A DNA stretch of 62,450 nt, taken from contig JAFGBU010000042.1 in assembly GCA_016932995.1 (NCBI GenBank), forward strand, positions 1 to 62,450, written 5' to 3'. Source of the stretch: Desulfovibrionaceae bacterium (GTDB taxonomy: Bacteria > Desulfobacterota > Desulfovibrionia > Desulfovibrionales > Desulfovibrionaceae). The notes under the pieces are model-generated. The model did no database searches, was not told the origin of the DNA, and was given only the letters and a program-made list of their open reading frames with translations. Positions 1 through 8,982 of this stretch are shown in pieces. The translations under genes were made by a program, and so were the position numbers. The stretch's first letter is position 1; each line of letters opens with the position of its first letter.

Positions 1-44
1 CAGGATTAGGAATCCTGTGCTCTATCCTACTGAGCTACGGGGCC
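1..44 (-). tRNA. tRNA-Arg (anticodon CCT), truncated by the window edge
   Basis: Read on the minus strand, the acceptor 5' strand GGCCCCG is followed by a GCTC/GAGC D-stem with loop AGTAGGATA, then an anticodon stem CAGGA/TCCTG around loop TTCCTAA. The anticodon is therefore CCT, reading AGG codons. The T-arm and 3' half lie outside the window. A decayed copy of the same gene lies upstream at 112-182, and a strong promoter at 198-226 would transcribe both. Confidence 0.9.
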
Positions 45-111
45 ATTGTCTTTTTCGCATCTTCTGAAGGGTCGTCTTCCTTGTTCCAGGCCTCGGAACC
101 ACACACATGAT

Positions 112-182
112 CCGGCGGTTTTCGAACCTTCCCCGCGCAGCGGATCAAAAATCCTGCGCCCTGTCCTGGCGAGCCACGGGGC
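112..182 (-). pseudogene. Decayed tRNA-Arg-like element in the tRNA-Arg leader
   Basis: The minus strand from 182 downward aligns closely with the tRNA-Arg at 1-44. It has GCCCCGT, a GCTC/GGGC D-stem with an AGGA-containing loop, and CAGGATT followed by TTTGATCC where the functional gene has CCTAATCC. A T-arm-like GGTTCGAAAACC follows at the right distance. It is not a normal tRNA: the anticodon stem carries a 2-nt insertion on its 3' side, the T-stem is mismatched, and no 3' strand complements GCCCCGT. I read it as a degenerated tandem duplicate. A functional tRNA-like RNA or a processing signal is a less likely alternative. Confidence 0.55.
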
Positions 183-197
183 GGCGCAGGGACTGAA

Positions 198-226
198 TTG
201 ATAATAGCGGCCCGAACCGCTGTCAA
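198..226 (-). promoter_or_regulatory. Sigma70-type promoter for the tRNA-Arg leader
   Basis: On the minus strand TTGACA (221-226) is separated by 17 nt from TATCAA (198-203). A TATTAT at 201-206 overlaps but has a shorter spacer. The near-perfect -35 and the position upstream of the tRNA-like element and tRNA-Arg suggest a stable-RNA promoter. Confidence 0.6.
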
Positions 227-269
227 GCCGAACCCGCGCCTGCGGCGCGCGGACGAGCGGGCCAAGGCC

Positions 270-297
270 TTTACATCGCGCCGAAAGGACCTATATA
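270..297 (+). promoter_or_regulatory. Candidate sigma70 promoter for the DegP-type protease gene
   Basis: TTTACA (270-275) and TATATA (292-297) are separated by 16 nt. This is about 60 nt upstream of the protease start and is the only AT-rich patch in the divergent spacer. I see no CpxR or sigmaE-type consensus. Confidence 0.5.
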
Positions 298-359
298 AAT
301 TTATTGTCGGGCTGACCACCCGAAGGCCCTGTTCCCCGGGGCGGACAAGAGGAGGCTTC

Positions 360-1784
360 ATGATCCGCAGAAAACTATACCTCTGCGCGGTGTTGGCCGC
401 GCTGCTCAGCCTGTCGCCGGCCGCCCGGGCCATGGCCCAGCTGCCCGACTTCACGGACCTGGCCGAAAGGGCCGGAAAGGCCGTGGTCAACATCAGCACG
501 GTCAAGACCGTGTCCCAGAAGAGCTTCCAGTTCTTCAACAAACCCAACCAGGGCCACCCGTTCGAGGAGTTCTTCGACCAGTTCGAGAAGTTCTTCGGCC
601 CGCACAACATGCCGCCCAGGAAGCAGAACTCCCTGGGCTCGGGGTTCGTCATCTCCCGCGACGGCTACATCGTGACCAACAACCACGTCATCCAGGACGC
701 GGACAAGGTCACAATCAAGCTCCAGAACAACGGCCACGAGTTCGAGGCCAAGGTCGTGGGCCGCGACAAGGAGACCGACCTGGCCCTGCTCAAAATCGAG
801 GCCGGAAAGGACCTGCCGGTGCTCGAGTTCGGGGACTCGGACAAGGCCAGGGTCGGCGAGTGGGTCGTGGCCATCGGCAACCCCTTCGGCCTCGGCCACA
901 CGGTCACCTCGGGCATCATCAGCGCCAAGGGCCGGGTCATCGGGGCCGGGCCGTTCGACAACTTCCTGCAGACCGACGCGAGCATCAACCCGGGCAACTC
1001 CGGCGGCCCGCTCATCGACATGAACGGCCGGGTGATCGGCATCAACACGGCCATAGTCCCGGGCGGCGAGGGCATCGGCTTCGCCATCCCCAGCTCCATG
1101 GCCAGCAAGATCATAGACCAGCTCAAGGCGGGCAAGAAGGTCCAGCGCGGCTGGCTCGGCGTGACCATCCAGAACGTGGACGAGAACGCGGCCAAGGCCC
1201 TGGGCCTCAAGGAGCCGGCCGGCGCCCTGGTCACCTCGGTCATCAAGAATGACCCCGCGGACAAGGCCGGGATCAAGACCAGCGACGTGATCATCGAGGT
1301 CGACGGCGAGCCCGTGGCCGACACGGGAGCCCTGCTGCGCAGCATAGCCGGCATGCTCCCGGGCCATAAAACCGAGCTGACCATCTGGCGCGACAACAAG
1401 AAAATCAAGCTCGACGTGACCCTTCAGGAGCGCGGCGACAAGGCCGTGGCCGCGGCGGACAGGACCCCGGAGAGCGAGGAGTCGGCCGACGAGATCGGCC
1501 TGTCCCTGCGGCCGGTGACCAAGGACGCCGAGGCCCGGGCCCTGGGCCTGGACAAGCCCCGCGGCCTGGTGGTCACCGGGGTCAAGCCGGACTCGGTCGC
1601 GGGCCAGGAGGGCGTAAGGCCGGGCGACGTGATCCTGGAGGTCAACCAGCGCCCGGTCGCCGGGGCGGACCAGTTCCGCAAGATCGTGGACAGCGACGGC
1701 AAGGCCAAGGGCGCGGTCATGCTGCTCATAAAGAGGCAGGGCCGCAACATCTTCATCACCCTGCCCCTGGAAGACAAGAACTAG
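360..1784 (+). CDS. degP: DegP/HtrA-family periplasmic serine endoprotease
   Basis: This is a Do-type protease that degrades or refolds misfolded envelope proteins. Residues 1-27 form a signal peptide (RRK, then a hydrophobic core, ending AARAMAQ). The trypsin-like domain has the full triad: His109 in TNNHV, Asp140 in ETDLALL and Ser214 in NPGNSGGP. Two PDZ domains follow, at about 260-350 and 375-465. The length (474 aa) matches the family. The reading frame extends further upstream, but the ATG at 360 is preceded by AAGAGGAGG at proper spacing and begins the signal peptide. A strong terminator follows, so it is probably monocistronic. DegP and DegQ cannot be told apart here. Confidence 0.95.
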   Translation: MIRRKLYLCAVLAALLSLSPAARAMAQLPDFTDLAERAGKAVVNISTVKTVSQKSFQFFNKPNQGHPFEEFFDQFEKFFGPHNMPPRKQNSLGSGFVISRDGYIVTNNHVIQDADKVTIKLQNNGHEFEAKVVGRDKETDLALLKIEAGKDLPVLEFGDSDKARVGEWVVAIGNPFGLGHTVTSGIISAKGRVIGAGPFDNFLQTDASINPGNSGGPLIDMNGRVIGINTAIVPGGEGIGFAIPSSMASKIIDQLKAGKKVQRGWLGVTIQNVDENAAKALGLKEPAGALVTSVIKNDPADKAGIKTSDVIIEVDGEPVADTGALLRSIAGMLPGHKTELTIWRDNKKIKLDVTLQERGDKAVAAADRTPESEESADEIGLSLRPVTKDAEARALGLDKPRGLVVTGVKPDSVAGQEGVRPGDVILEVNQRPVAGADQFRKIVDSDGKAKGAVMLLIKRQGRNIFITLPLEDKN

Positions 1785-1794
1785 ACGCCGACCA

Positions 1795-1824
1795 GGAGGG
1801 GCCCTCGGGCCCCTCCTTATTTTC
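1795..1824 (+). terminator. Rho-independent terminator after the protease gene
   Basis: A perfect inverted repeat, GGAGGGGCCC (1795-1804) and GGGCCCCTCC (1807-1816), is followed by TTATTTT. It ends only 3 nt before the ispE start codon, so it also forms the ispE upstream region. Confidence 0.85.
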
Positions 1825-1827
1825 CCC

Positions 1828-2676
1828 ATGCCCGAAAAAACGACCCTCAAGGCCCCGGCCAAGATCAACCTGTTCCTGGAGATCCTCGGCCGACGGGCCG
1901 ACGGGTACCACGAGCTGCGGACCCTGTTTTATCCCCTGCCCACGCCCCACGACACCCTGGAGTTCGAGCCCCGCGACCGCGAGGGCCTTGAGCTCTGGTG
2001 CAGCGACCCGACGCTGGCCGGGGACGACAACCTCGCGGCCCGGGCCTGGCGCGCCTTTGCCGAGAAGACCGGGTTCGCGCCCGGGCTCAGGGTCCGGCTG
2101 ACCAAGGGCGTCCCCGTGGCCGCGGGCCTGGGCGGCGGCAGCTCGGACGCGGCCGCAATGCTCAGGTTCCTGAATGAAAGGGCCGGGCACAGGTCCCTGG
2201 GGCCCGAGGACCTGGCCCGCCTGGCCGCGGGCCTGGGCGCGGACGCGCCCTTTTTCCTGGACCCCCGGCCGTCCTGGGCCGAGGGCATAGGCGACCGGCT
2301 GAGGCCCGTGGACCTGGACCTCTCGGGGCTGAGCCTTGTTCTGGTCTGCCCGCAAACCCGCGTGTCCACGGCCTGGGCCTACGCCGAGTGGGACCGGCTG
2401 GCGGCCAGGAGGCCGGCCTTGACAACTTCGGCCCCAGAGAATAAAAATTCACCTCCCTTTTCACCGCTGGTCCTGAAAAACGACTTCGAGGCCGCGGTGT
2501 TCGACGCCCACCCGGAGCTTCTGGAAATCAAGGAGAAACTCCTGTCTCTGGGCGCCTCGGCCGCGGCCATGAGCGGGTCCGGGGCCAGCGTGTTCGGACT
2601 GTTCAGAAAGGGGGCCGCGGCCGCGGCCGAGGCCATGGGGGCCGAGGGCGCGAAGGTTTTTGTCCATGGCTTTTAG
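1828..2676 (+). CDS. ispE: 4-diphosphocytidyl-2-C-methyl-D-erythritol kinase
   Basis: This enzyme phosphorylates the 2-hydroxyl of CDP-ME in the non-mevalonate (MEP) isoprenoid pathway. It is a GHMP kinase with the N-terminal substrate motif APAKINLFL (residues 9-17, Lys12), the ATP-binding glycine-rich loop AAGLGGGSSDAAA (98-110) and the catalytic Asp139 in LGADAPFF. The length of 282 aa is normal. The start ATG lies 3 nt after the T-rich tail of the preceding terminator and has no Shine-Dalgarno sequence of its own. The only GGAGG nearby is inside the hairpin. The conserved motif close to the N-terminus leaves no better start. The last MEP enzyme gene, ispH, is at the far end of the window. 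Confidence 0.93.
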   Translation: MPEKTTLKAPAKINLFLEILGRRADGYHELRTLFYPLPTPHDTLEFEPRDREGLELWCSDPTLAGDDNLAARAWRAFAEKTGFAPGLRVRLTKGVPVAAGLGGGSSDAAAMLRFLNERAGHRSLGPEDLARLAAGLGADAPFFLDPRPSWAEGIGDRLRPVDLDLSGLSLVLVCPQTRVSTAWAYAEWDRLAARRPALTTSAPENKNSPPFSPLVLKNDFEAAVFDAHPELLEIKEKLLSLGASAAAMSGSGASVFGLFRKGAAAAAEAMGAEGAKVFVHGF

Positions 2677-2689
2677 CCGCAACGGTTGT

Positions 2690-2764
2690 TGGGGTGTAGC
2701 CAAGCGGTAAGGCAACGGGTTTTGGTCCCGTCATCCGAGGGTTCGAATCCTTCCACCCCAGCCA
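2690..2764 (+). tRNA. tRNA-Gln (anticodon TTG), CCA encoded
   Basis: The acceptor stem is TGGGGTG with CACCCCA, the D-arm GCC/GGC, and the anticodon stem ACGGG/CCCGT encloses TTTTGGT, giving anticodon TTG. The T-arm is GAGGG/CCTTC around TTCGAAT. The gene ends in encoded GCCA. It sits 13 nt after ispE and 21 nt before prs. Confidence 0.97.
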
Positions 2765-2785
2765 CAGGAAACCAAGGGCGTTTCA

Positions 2786-3730
<945 letters not shown>

Positions 3731-3750
3731 AAACCAAGTACAGCCTCATG

Positions 3751-3780
3751 CCCCCGGCCGGGCCGCAAAGGCCCCGGGGG
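3751..3780 (+). other. GC-rich hairpin between prs and rplY
   Basis: CCCCCG and CGGGGG close an inner stem GGGCC-GCAAA-GGCCC, with three unpaired bases on one side. No T-tract follows. The hairpin ends 5 nt before the rplY Shine-Dalgarno sequence, so it could be an RNA-processing or translational element rather than a terminator. Confidence 0.5.
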
Positions 3781-3798
3781 TTCACAAGGAGAAGAAAA

Positions 3799-4437
3799 AT
3801 GGCTGAAATGCTGACACTCAAGGTCCTGGAACGGGCCGAAAAGGGAAAGGGCCCCAACCGCAGGCTGCGCGGCCGGGGCGTGGTGCCCGGGGTCTACTAC
3901 AACTACAAGGGCGACAACATCCCGGTCAAGGTCGAGGAGCTCAAGCTGACCAAGCTCTACGAAAAGCTGGGCGGCTCAAGGGTCTTCCAGCTGGAGATCG
4001 ACCAGCAGGGCCAGGCCCAGGCCAAGCCCTCGCTGATCTGGGAAATGGTCTTTGACCCGGTCGACAGCCGGCCCCTGCACGTCGACTTCCTGGGCGTGGA
4101 CCTGGACAAGGAGATCAAGGTCCACGTGCCCTTCGAGGTCTCGGGCAAGGCCAAGGGCCTGGTCGAGGGCGGCAAGCTCGAGGTCTACCGCGACAGCTGC
4201 GAGATCATCTGCAAGCCCATGGACATCCCGGAGAACATCACCCTGGACGTCAGCGGCCTGGGCGTCGGGGACAGCATCCAGATAGCCGACGTGGCCTTGC
4301 CCGCCGGGGTCAAGGCCGTGTTCGAGGAGAACTACTCCGTGCTCGGGGTGATCATCCCGGTCGAGGCCGAGGAAGAGGCCGCGCCCGGCGCGGCCGAAGA
4401 GGCCGAGGCCGGCGCAACCGAGGAAGAAGAGGCCTAG
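3799..4437 (+). CDS. rplY: 50S ribosomal protein L25 (CTC-family, long form)
   Basis: This is the 5S rRNA-binding ribosomal protein. The N-terminal L25 domain (residues 1-93) starts MAEMLTLKVLERAEKGKG and contains RLRGRGVVPGVYYN. A TL5/CTC C-terminal beta domain follows, and the tail (about 190-212) is very acidic and Ala/Glu-rich, typical of delta-proteobacterial L25. An upstream in-frame ATG at 3748 is rejected: the ATG at 3799 has AAGGAGAAG just upstream and matches the family N-terminus. Confidence 0.95.
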   Translation: MAEMLTLKVLERAEKGKGPNRRLRGRGVVPGVYYNYKGDNIPVKVEELKLTKLYEKLGGSRVFQLEIDQQGQAQAKPSLIWEMVFDPVDSRPLHVDFLGVDLDKEIKVHVPFEVSGKAKGLVEGGKLEVYRDSCEIICKPMDIPENITLDVSGLGVGDSIQIADVALPAGVKAVFEENYSVLGVIIPVEAEEEAAPGAAEEAEAGATEEEEA

Positions 4438-4485
4438 GTCCGGGGGCCGGACCCCGGCCCCTGGACCGGACCGCGGACCCGGAGC

Positions 4486-5091
4486 ATGGCCTTCAAGGGA
4501 CTCGTCGTCGGCCTGGGAAATCCGGGCCCGGAATACGCCCGCAACCGGCACAACTTCGGTTTTCTGGTCGCGGAGCACCTCCTGGCCTGGGCCGAGGCCC
4601 GGAAAAGCCCGCGTTGCGAGCGCCTGCCCGACGTCTGCGAGGCCCAAATCTGGCGCCTGAACCTGGCCGGACAGGGCCTGGTCCTGGCCAAGCCCCAGAC
4701 CTTCATGAACCTGAGCGGCCGGGCCGTGGCCTGTCTGGCCCGCAGGCACGGCCTGGAGCCCGGCCAGGTCCTGGTCATGCACGACGAGCTGGACCTCGCC
4801 CTGGGCCGCATCAAGCTCAAGCTCGGGGGAGGCAACAACGGCCACCACGGCCTGGAGTCCGTGGAGGAGCGGCTCGGCTCGGGCGATTTCTTCAGGCTCA
4901 GGCTGGGCATCGGCAGGCCCCCGGAGGACGTCTCGGTCACCGACTGGGTCCTGACCGACTTCGAGCCCGGCCAATGGGAACAGGTCCCGGACATCCTGGC
5001 CGCGGCCCGAAAGGGCCTGGACCTGTTCTTTCGCCGGGGCCAGGAGGAGGCCACGCGCTTTCTGAACGCCTTTGCCCCCGCCGGGAACTAA
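4486..5091 (+). CDS. pth: Peptidyl-tRNA hydrolase
   Basis: It cleaves the ester bond of prematurely released peptidyl-tRNAs. The 201-aa protein has the family core: VGLGNPGPEYARNRHNFG (residues 8-25) with Asn12 and catalytic His22, FMNLSG with Asn75, catalytic-base partner Asp100 in MHDELDL, and GGGNNGHHGLESV (114-126). It follows rplY by 48 nt, and the rplY-pth pair is common in bacteria. Confidence 0.96.
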   Translation: MAFKGLVVGLGNPGPEYARNRHNFGFLVAEHLLAWAEARKSPRCERLPDVCEAQIWRLNLAGQGLVLAKPQTFMNLSGRAVACLARRHGLEPGQVLVMHDELDLALGRIKLKLGGGNNGHHGLESVEERLGSGDFFRLRLGIGRPPEDVSVTDWVLTDFEPGQWEQVPDILAAARKGLDLFFRRGQEEATRFLNAFAPAGN

Positions 5092-5178
5092 TTTCCAATG
5101 ACCATGGACTCCGGACCTCGATTGATGTAGTCTAGTTGTTCTTGGGCGTGTTCGCGCCGCCCGCAAGGAGTCCCATTG

Positions 5179-5706
5179 GTGTTTCGGGTCAACGAACTGG
5201 TGGTCTACCCTTCACAGGGAGTGGGCCGGGTTGAACGCATTGAAAATCAGGAGATCGGCGGCGCCGTTGCGGAGTTCTACATCGTCCGCATCCTGAGCAA
5301 CAACGTGACCCTGATGGTGCCGGTGAAGAACGCCGGCAACGTCGGGCTGCGGCCGGTGTGCAGCAAGCGCTCCGGCCAGCACATCTTCGAGTCCCTGCGC
5401 GACCGCTCGGACTTCACCGGGTACACCGGCCAGAACTGGAACCGCCGCTACCGCGAGTACTCGGAAAAGCTCAAGAGCAGCGACCTGGCGGACGTGGCCT
5501 ACGTGCTCAAGGAGCTGTTCCTGATCGGCAAGGACAAGGAGCTGTCCTTCGGCGAGCGCCGGCTCCTGGAGCAGGCCATGGGCCTGGTGTCCATGGAGCT
5601 GGCCTACGCCCTGAACCGGGAGCAGGAGAACGTCAGGACGGACATCGGCGCCATGTTCAAGGACGTCCTGGAAAACCAGGACAAAAAAAAGGCCAAGGAG
5701 GCCTGA
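5179..5706 (+). CDS. carD: CarD-family transcriptional regulator
   Basis: CarD proteins bind the RNA polymerase beta subunit through an N-terminal Tudor-like RID domain and stabilise the open complex, especially at rRNA promoters. Here the RID domain (1-60) begins FRVNELVVYPSQGVGRVE, and a helical DNA-binding C-terminal domain follows. The first in-frame start codon is TTG at 5176, but the next codon, GTG at 5179, lies 8 nt after AAGGAG and gives the expected M-F-R-V N-terminus, so I chose it. The 175-aa length is normal. It is followed by a long spacer and rho. Confidence 0.9.
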   Translation: MFRVNELVVYPSQGVGRVERIENQEIGGAVAEFYIVRILSNNVTLMVPVKNAGNVGLRPVCSKRSGQHIFESLRDRSDFTGYTGQNWNRRYREYSEKLKSSDLADVAYVLKELFLIGKDKELSFGERRLLEQAMGLVSMELAYALNREQENVRTDIGAMFKDVLENQDKKKAKEA

Positions 5707-6043
5707 AGCCCCTTGCCAAGCCTTGGCCTATCGGTTAAGGCCTTGCTTGACGCAACCAGGCCGGACATCACAGGCAAGAACCGATAAGCCGCCTCGCTCC
5801 GGCAAGCCCGCCAGACACGATCAGCGACAACGAGGATTATTGCGGTATACCTCTGTCCCGTACGTAAGACTGTATCCGTTTTTTTGAAAACAGCCCCGGC
5901 ATGCCGCCGGACAGGGCAAAACCCGGCCATGCGCCGGAAATGAAATTGACGATCGGGCTCCGGCGGGGCCCTTTGGGCCACGATGCAGCTAGAAGTCGTC
6001 CTTTCACAAACCACAACCCTTTAAGCCATCACGCCCGCAGGTT
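5707..6043 (+). other. 337-nt spacer between carD and rho (carD terminator and rho leader)
   Basis: I see no convincing gene here. The main feature is the terminator-like hairpin at 5844-5885. Downstream are GC-rich partial inverted repeats (CCGGCATG near 5897 with CATGCGCCGG near 5929) and a short GGCCC-TTT-GGGCC hairpin near 5968. I could not assign a convincing promoter for rho. Confidence 0.5.
5844..5885 (+). terminator. Terminator or attenuator upstream of rho
   Basis: GGTATAC (5844-5850) pairs with GTATCC (5872-5877) with one bulged T, and GTC/GAC adds an inner stem. A seven-T tract follows at 5879-5885. It lies 137 nt after the carD stop and 158 nt before rho. It could end carD transcripts or serve as a rho leader attenuator. 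Confidence 0.6.
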
Positions 6044-7348
6044 ATGAAGAACAACTCAAAGAATAATTCAAATACGGACAACCTCCCCGGCGCAGACAAT
6101 CTGAACCTGACCGACCTCAAGCAGAAGAGCATGTCCGAGCTCATGGAGCTGGCCAAGCGCTTCAGCGTCGAGAACCCGAGCGGCATGCGCAAGCAGGAGC
6201 TCATCTTCGCCCTGCTCCAGGAGTGCGCCTCGCAGAACGGGCAGATCTACGGCGAGGGCGTCCTGGAGATACTTCCGGACGGCTTCGGGTTCCTGCGCTC
6301 GCCCATGTACAGCTACATGCCCGGTCCGGACGACATCTACATCTCGCCCTCCCAGATCCGGCGCTTCGGACTGCGCAAGGGCGACGTGGTCTCCGGCCAG
6401 ATACGGCCGCCCAAGGAGGGCGAACGCTACTTCGCCCTGCTCAGGGTCAACGAGATCGGCTTCGAGCCGCCCGAGCACTCCAAGAACCTGGTCCTGTTCG
6501 ACAACCTGACCCCGATCTACCCGGACAGGCCGTTCAAGATGGAGAACGGGCCCGAGAACTACTCGGCCCGGGTCATAGACCTGCTGGCCCCGATCGGCTG
6601 CGGCCAGCGCGGCATCCTGGTCGCCCCGCCGCGCACCGGAAAGACCATGATGCTCCAGACCATCGCCAACTCCATCAACGCCAACAACCCCGACGTCTAC
6701 CTCATCGTCCTGCTCATCGACGAGCGGCCCGAGGAGGTCACGGACATGGAGCGCACGGTGCGCGCCGAGGTCATCAGCTCGACCTTCGACGAGCCGCCCC
6801 AACGCCACGTCCAGGTCACCGAGATGGTCCTGGAAAAGGCCAAGCGCCTGGTGGAGCGCAAGCGCGACGTGGTCATCCTCCTGGACTCCATCACCAGGCT
6901 GGGCCGGGCCTACAACGCGGTCACCCCGTCCTCGGGCCGGGTCCTGTCCGGCGGCCTGGACTCCAACGCCATGCAGCGGCCCAAGCGCTTTTTCGGCGCG
7001 GCCCGGAACATCGAGGAGGGCGGCAGCCTGACCATAATCGCCACCGCGCTGATCGACACCGGCTCGCGCATGGACGAGGTCATCTTCGAGGAGTTCAAGG
7101 GCACCGGCAACATGGAGATATACCTCGACCGCCACCTGGCCGAGAAGAGGATCTTCCCGGCCATAGACCTGAACCGCTCCGGGACCCGCAAGGAGGAGCT
7201 GCTCCTGTCCGAGGAGGTCCTCAACCGGGTCTGGATACTGCGCAAGCTCCTCGCGCCCATGGGCCCGATCGACAGCATGGAGTTTCTGCTGGACAAGATG
7301 CGCGGGACCAAGAGCAACCGAGAATTCCTGGACATGATGAACAGGTAG
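6044..7348 (+). CDS. rho: Transcription termination factor Rho
   Basis: This is the hexameric RNA-dependent ATPase helicase that terminates transcription. Domain order is an N-terminal helix bundle ([17 protein letters not shown], residues 22-38), an OB-fold RNA-binding domain with GFGFLRS (80-86), and a RecA-like ATPase with Walker A PPRTGKT (195-201), Walker [11 protein letters not shown], a Q-loop and an R-loop. Before the core lies a short Asn-rich tail (KNNSKNNSN). The 434-aa length is close to the family's usual size. A strong terminator follows. Confidence 0.97.
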   Translation: MKNNSKNNSNTDNLPGADNLNLTDLKQKSMSELMELAKRFSVENPSGMRKQELIFALLQECASQNGQIYGEGVLEILPDGFGFLRSPMYSYMPGPDDIYISPSQIRRFGLRKGDVVSGQIRPPKEGERYFALLRVNEIGFEPPEHSKNLVLFDNLTPIYPDRPFKMENGPENYSARVIDLLAPIGCGQRGILVAPPRTGKTMMLQTIANSINANNPDVYLIVLLIDERPEEVTDMERTVRAEVISSTFDEPPQRHVQVTEMVLEKAKRLVERKRDVVILLDSITRLGRAYNAVTPSSGRVLSGGLDSNAMQRPKRFFGAARNIEEGGSLTIIATALIDTGSRMDEVIFEEFKGTGNMEIYLDRHLAEKRIFPAIDLNRSGTRKEELLLSEEVLNRVWILRKLLAPMGPIDSMEFLLDKMRGTKSNREFLDMMNR

Positions 7349-7379
7349 CCTGTCCTGTGGACAAGGGCGCCTGAAAAAA

Positions 7380-7408
7380 GGATACTGGCCCGGTCCGGTA
7401 TCCTTTTT
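7380..7408 (+). terminator. Rho-independent terminator after rho
   Basis: GGATACTGG (7380-7388) pairs with CCGGTATCC (7395-7403) around a 6-nt loop, followed by TTTTT. It is preceded by six A residues, so it could act on either strand. Confidence 0.9.
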
Positions 7409-7470
7409 CCGCTTTTTTCCAGGCCACAGGCCGGGCAAAAGCCCATGCTCGAATCAGGGGGTTTGAGGCC

Positions 7471-8907
7471 GTGAGCACCAAACGAGCACTCTGCGCACTG
7501 GCCCTGGCCGCCCTGGTCCTGATCCAGGCCCTTGTCCGGCCCGCGCCGGTCCGGGCCTTTTTCGGCGACATCACCCTCAAGGACGAGCTCGAGATGGGCC
7601 GCAAGTTCAACGACATGGTCCGGGCCAAGATGCCCATGGTCGAGGACCCGGAGGTCATCAACTACGTCAAGGGCGTGGTGGATTGCATAGTCAGCCGGGG
7701 CCTGCCCCCGCAGCCGTTCAAGATCACCGTGGCGGTGATCAACAACGGGAGCATGAACGCCTTTGCCGTGCCCGGCGGCTACGTCTACGTGTTCACCGGG
7801 CTGATCAAGGGCGTTGAAAAGGAAGGCCAGCTCGCCGCGGTCCTCTGCCACGAATTGGCCCACGTCACCCAGCGCCACGTGGTCAAGCGCATGGAGGACA
7901 TGCGGCTCATCAACCTGGTGTCCATGGTCGGCCTGGTCTCCGGGCTGCTGCTCGGCGCCGGCGGCGGCGGGGACACCAAGGACCTGGGCAAGGGCCTGAT
8001 CGTGGGGGCCCAGTCAGCGGGCCAGGCGGCCTTTCTGTCCTACACCCGGCAGAACGAAAACGAGGCCGACCACGTGGGCATGAACTACCTCCTGGCCGCG
8101 GGCTACAACCCCCAGGACATGCCCGACACCTTCAAGACCATGCTCAAGAAGAAGTGGTACGCCGGCCAGTCCTCGGTGCCCTCGTACCTGTACACCCACC
8201 CGCAAACGGAAGAGCGCGTCGCCTACATGGAGGACCGCATCAAGCGCATGCCCCCGGACGACCTGATGCGCAAGACCGACAACACCGAGTTCTACCGCAT
8301 CCAGACCCTGATCCGGGCCAAGTCCGGGGACCCGGCCCAGGCCCTGGCCTTTTACAAGGACAAGAACGAGAAGACCGGCCTCAACTGCCTGGACCACATG
8401 GGCAGGGGCATGGCCCTGTCCCGGCTCAACCAGGCCGGTCAGGCCCAGCGGGCCTTTGAGCAGGCCATGGCCTGCGCCCCGGAGGACCCCCTGGTCCTGC
8501 GCGAGGCCGGGTATTTCTACTTCACCCAGGGCGAGTTCGCCAAGGCCGGTCCGCTGCTGCAAAAGGCCGCGTTCCTGGCCCCGGACGACGCCCTGGCCCT
8601 GTTCTACACGGCCAGGCTCGAGGGCGAGAGAAAGGACTACGGCCAGGCCATCTCGACCATGCGCAAGGTCTGCAGGGCCGTGCCCGAGGACAGCGAGGTC
8701 CGCTACCACCTGGGCCGGCTCCTGGGCGAGTCCGGCGACCTGTTCGGGGCCCATCTCCAGCTGGCCTACGCCTCGATCTACGACCGCAACCCCAAGAAGG
8801 CCAGGTTCCACCTGGAAAAGGCCAGGGCCCTGGCCAAGACCCAGGACCAGAAGCAGGCCCTCGGCGATCTGGACAAGCTGCTCAAGGACCGCTTCGACAA
8901 GGACTAG
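7471..8907 (+). CDS. BepA/YfgC-like periplasmic M48 metalloprotease with TPR repeats
   Basis: Family members degrade or chaperone outer-membrane assembly intermediates. The N-terminus has a signal peptide (hydrophobic 8-22, ending PVRAF). The M48 domain carries the zinc motif HELAH (His127, Glu128, His131), with the third ligand in NENEADHVG. From about residue 270 to the end there are several TPR-like helical pairs (for example AGQAQRAFEQAMACAPEDP). The start is GTG at 7471, with AGGGGG at good spacing. The 478-aa length fits BepA. It stands alone between the rho terminator and ribF. Confidence 0.9.
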   Translation: MSTKRALCALALAALVLIQALVRPAPVRAFFGDITLKDELEMGRKFNDMVRAKMPMVEDPEVINYVKGVVDCIVSRGLPPQPFKITVAVINNGSMNAFAVPGGYVYVFTGLIKGVEKEGQLAAVLCHELAHVTQRHVVKRMEDMRLINLVSMVGLVSGLLLGAGGGGDTKDLGKGLIVGAQSAGQAAFLSYTRQNENEADHVGMNYLLAAGYNPQDMPDTFKTMLKKKWYAGQSSVPSYLYTHPQTEERVAYMEDRIKRMPPDDLMRKTDNTEFYRIQTLIRAKSGDPAQALAFYKDKNEKTGLNCLDHMGRGMALSRLNQAGQAQRAFEQAMACAPEDPLVLREAGYFYFTQGEFAKAGPLLQKAAFLAPDDALALFYTARLEGERKDYGQAISTMRKVCRAVPEDSEVRYHLGRLLGESGDLFGAHLQLAYASIYDRNPKKARFHLEKARALAKTQDQKQALGDLDKLLKDRFDKD

Positions 8908-8982
8908 GCCGGACTTGAAGCCCCGCCCGTTTTGAGTTAGCAATACCAGTTCGCAATTTCAACAGACCTAGAAAAACGGGCA

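Noticed and set aside
198-359. N-terminal extension of the DegP frame upstream of 360
   Set aside because: The extension is basic and low-complexity, has no ribosome binding site, and would bury the signal peptide. ATG at 360 has AAGAGGAGG and starts a proper signal sequence.
375-1868. Long antisense frame over the DegP gene
   Set aside because: High-GC shadow frame. The sense strand carries the catalytic triad and PDZ motifs.
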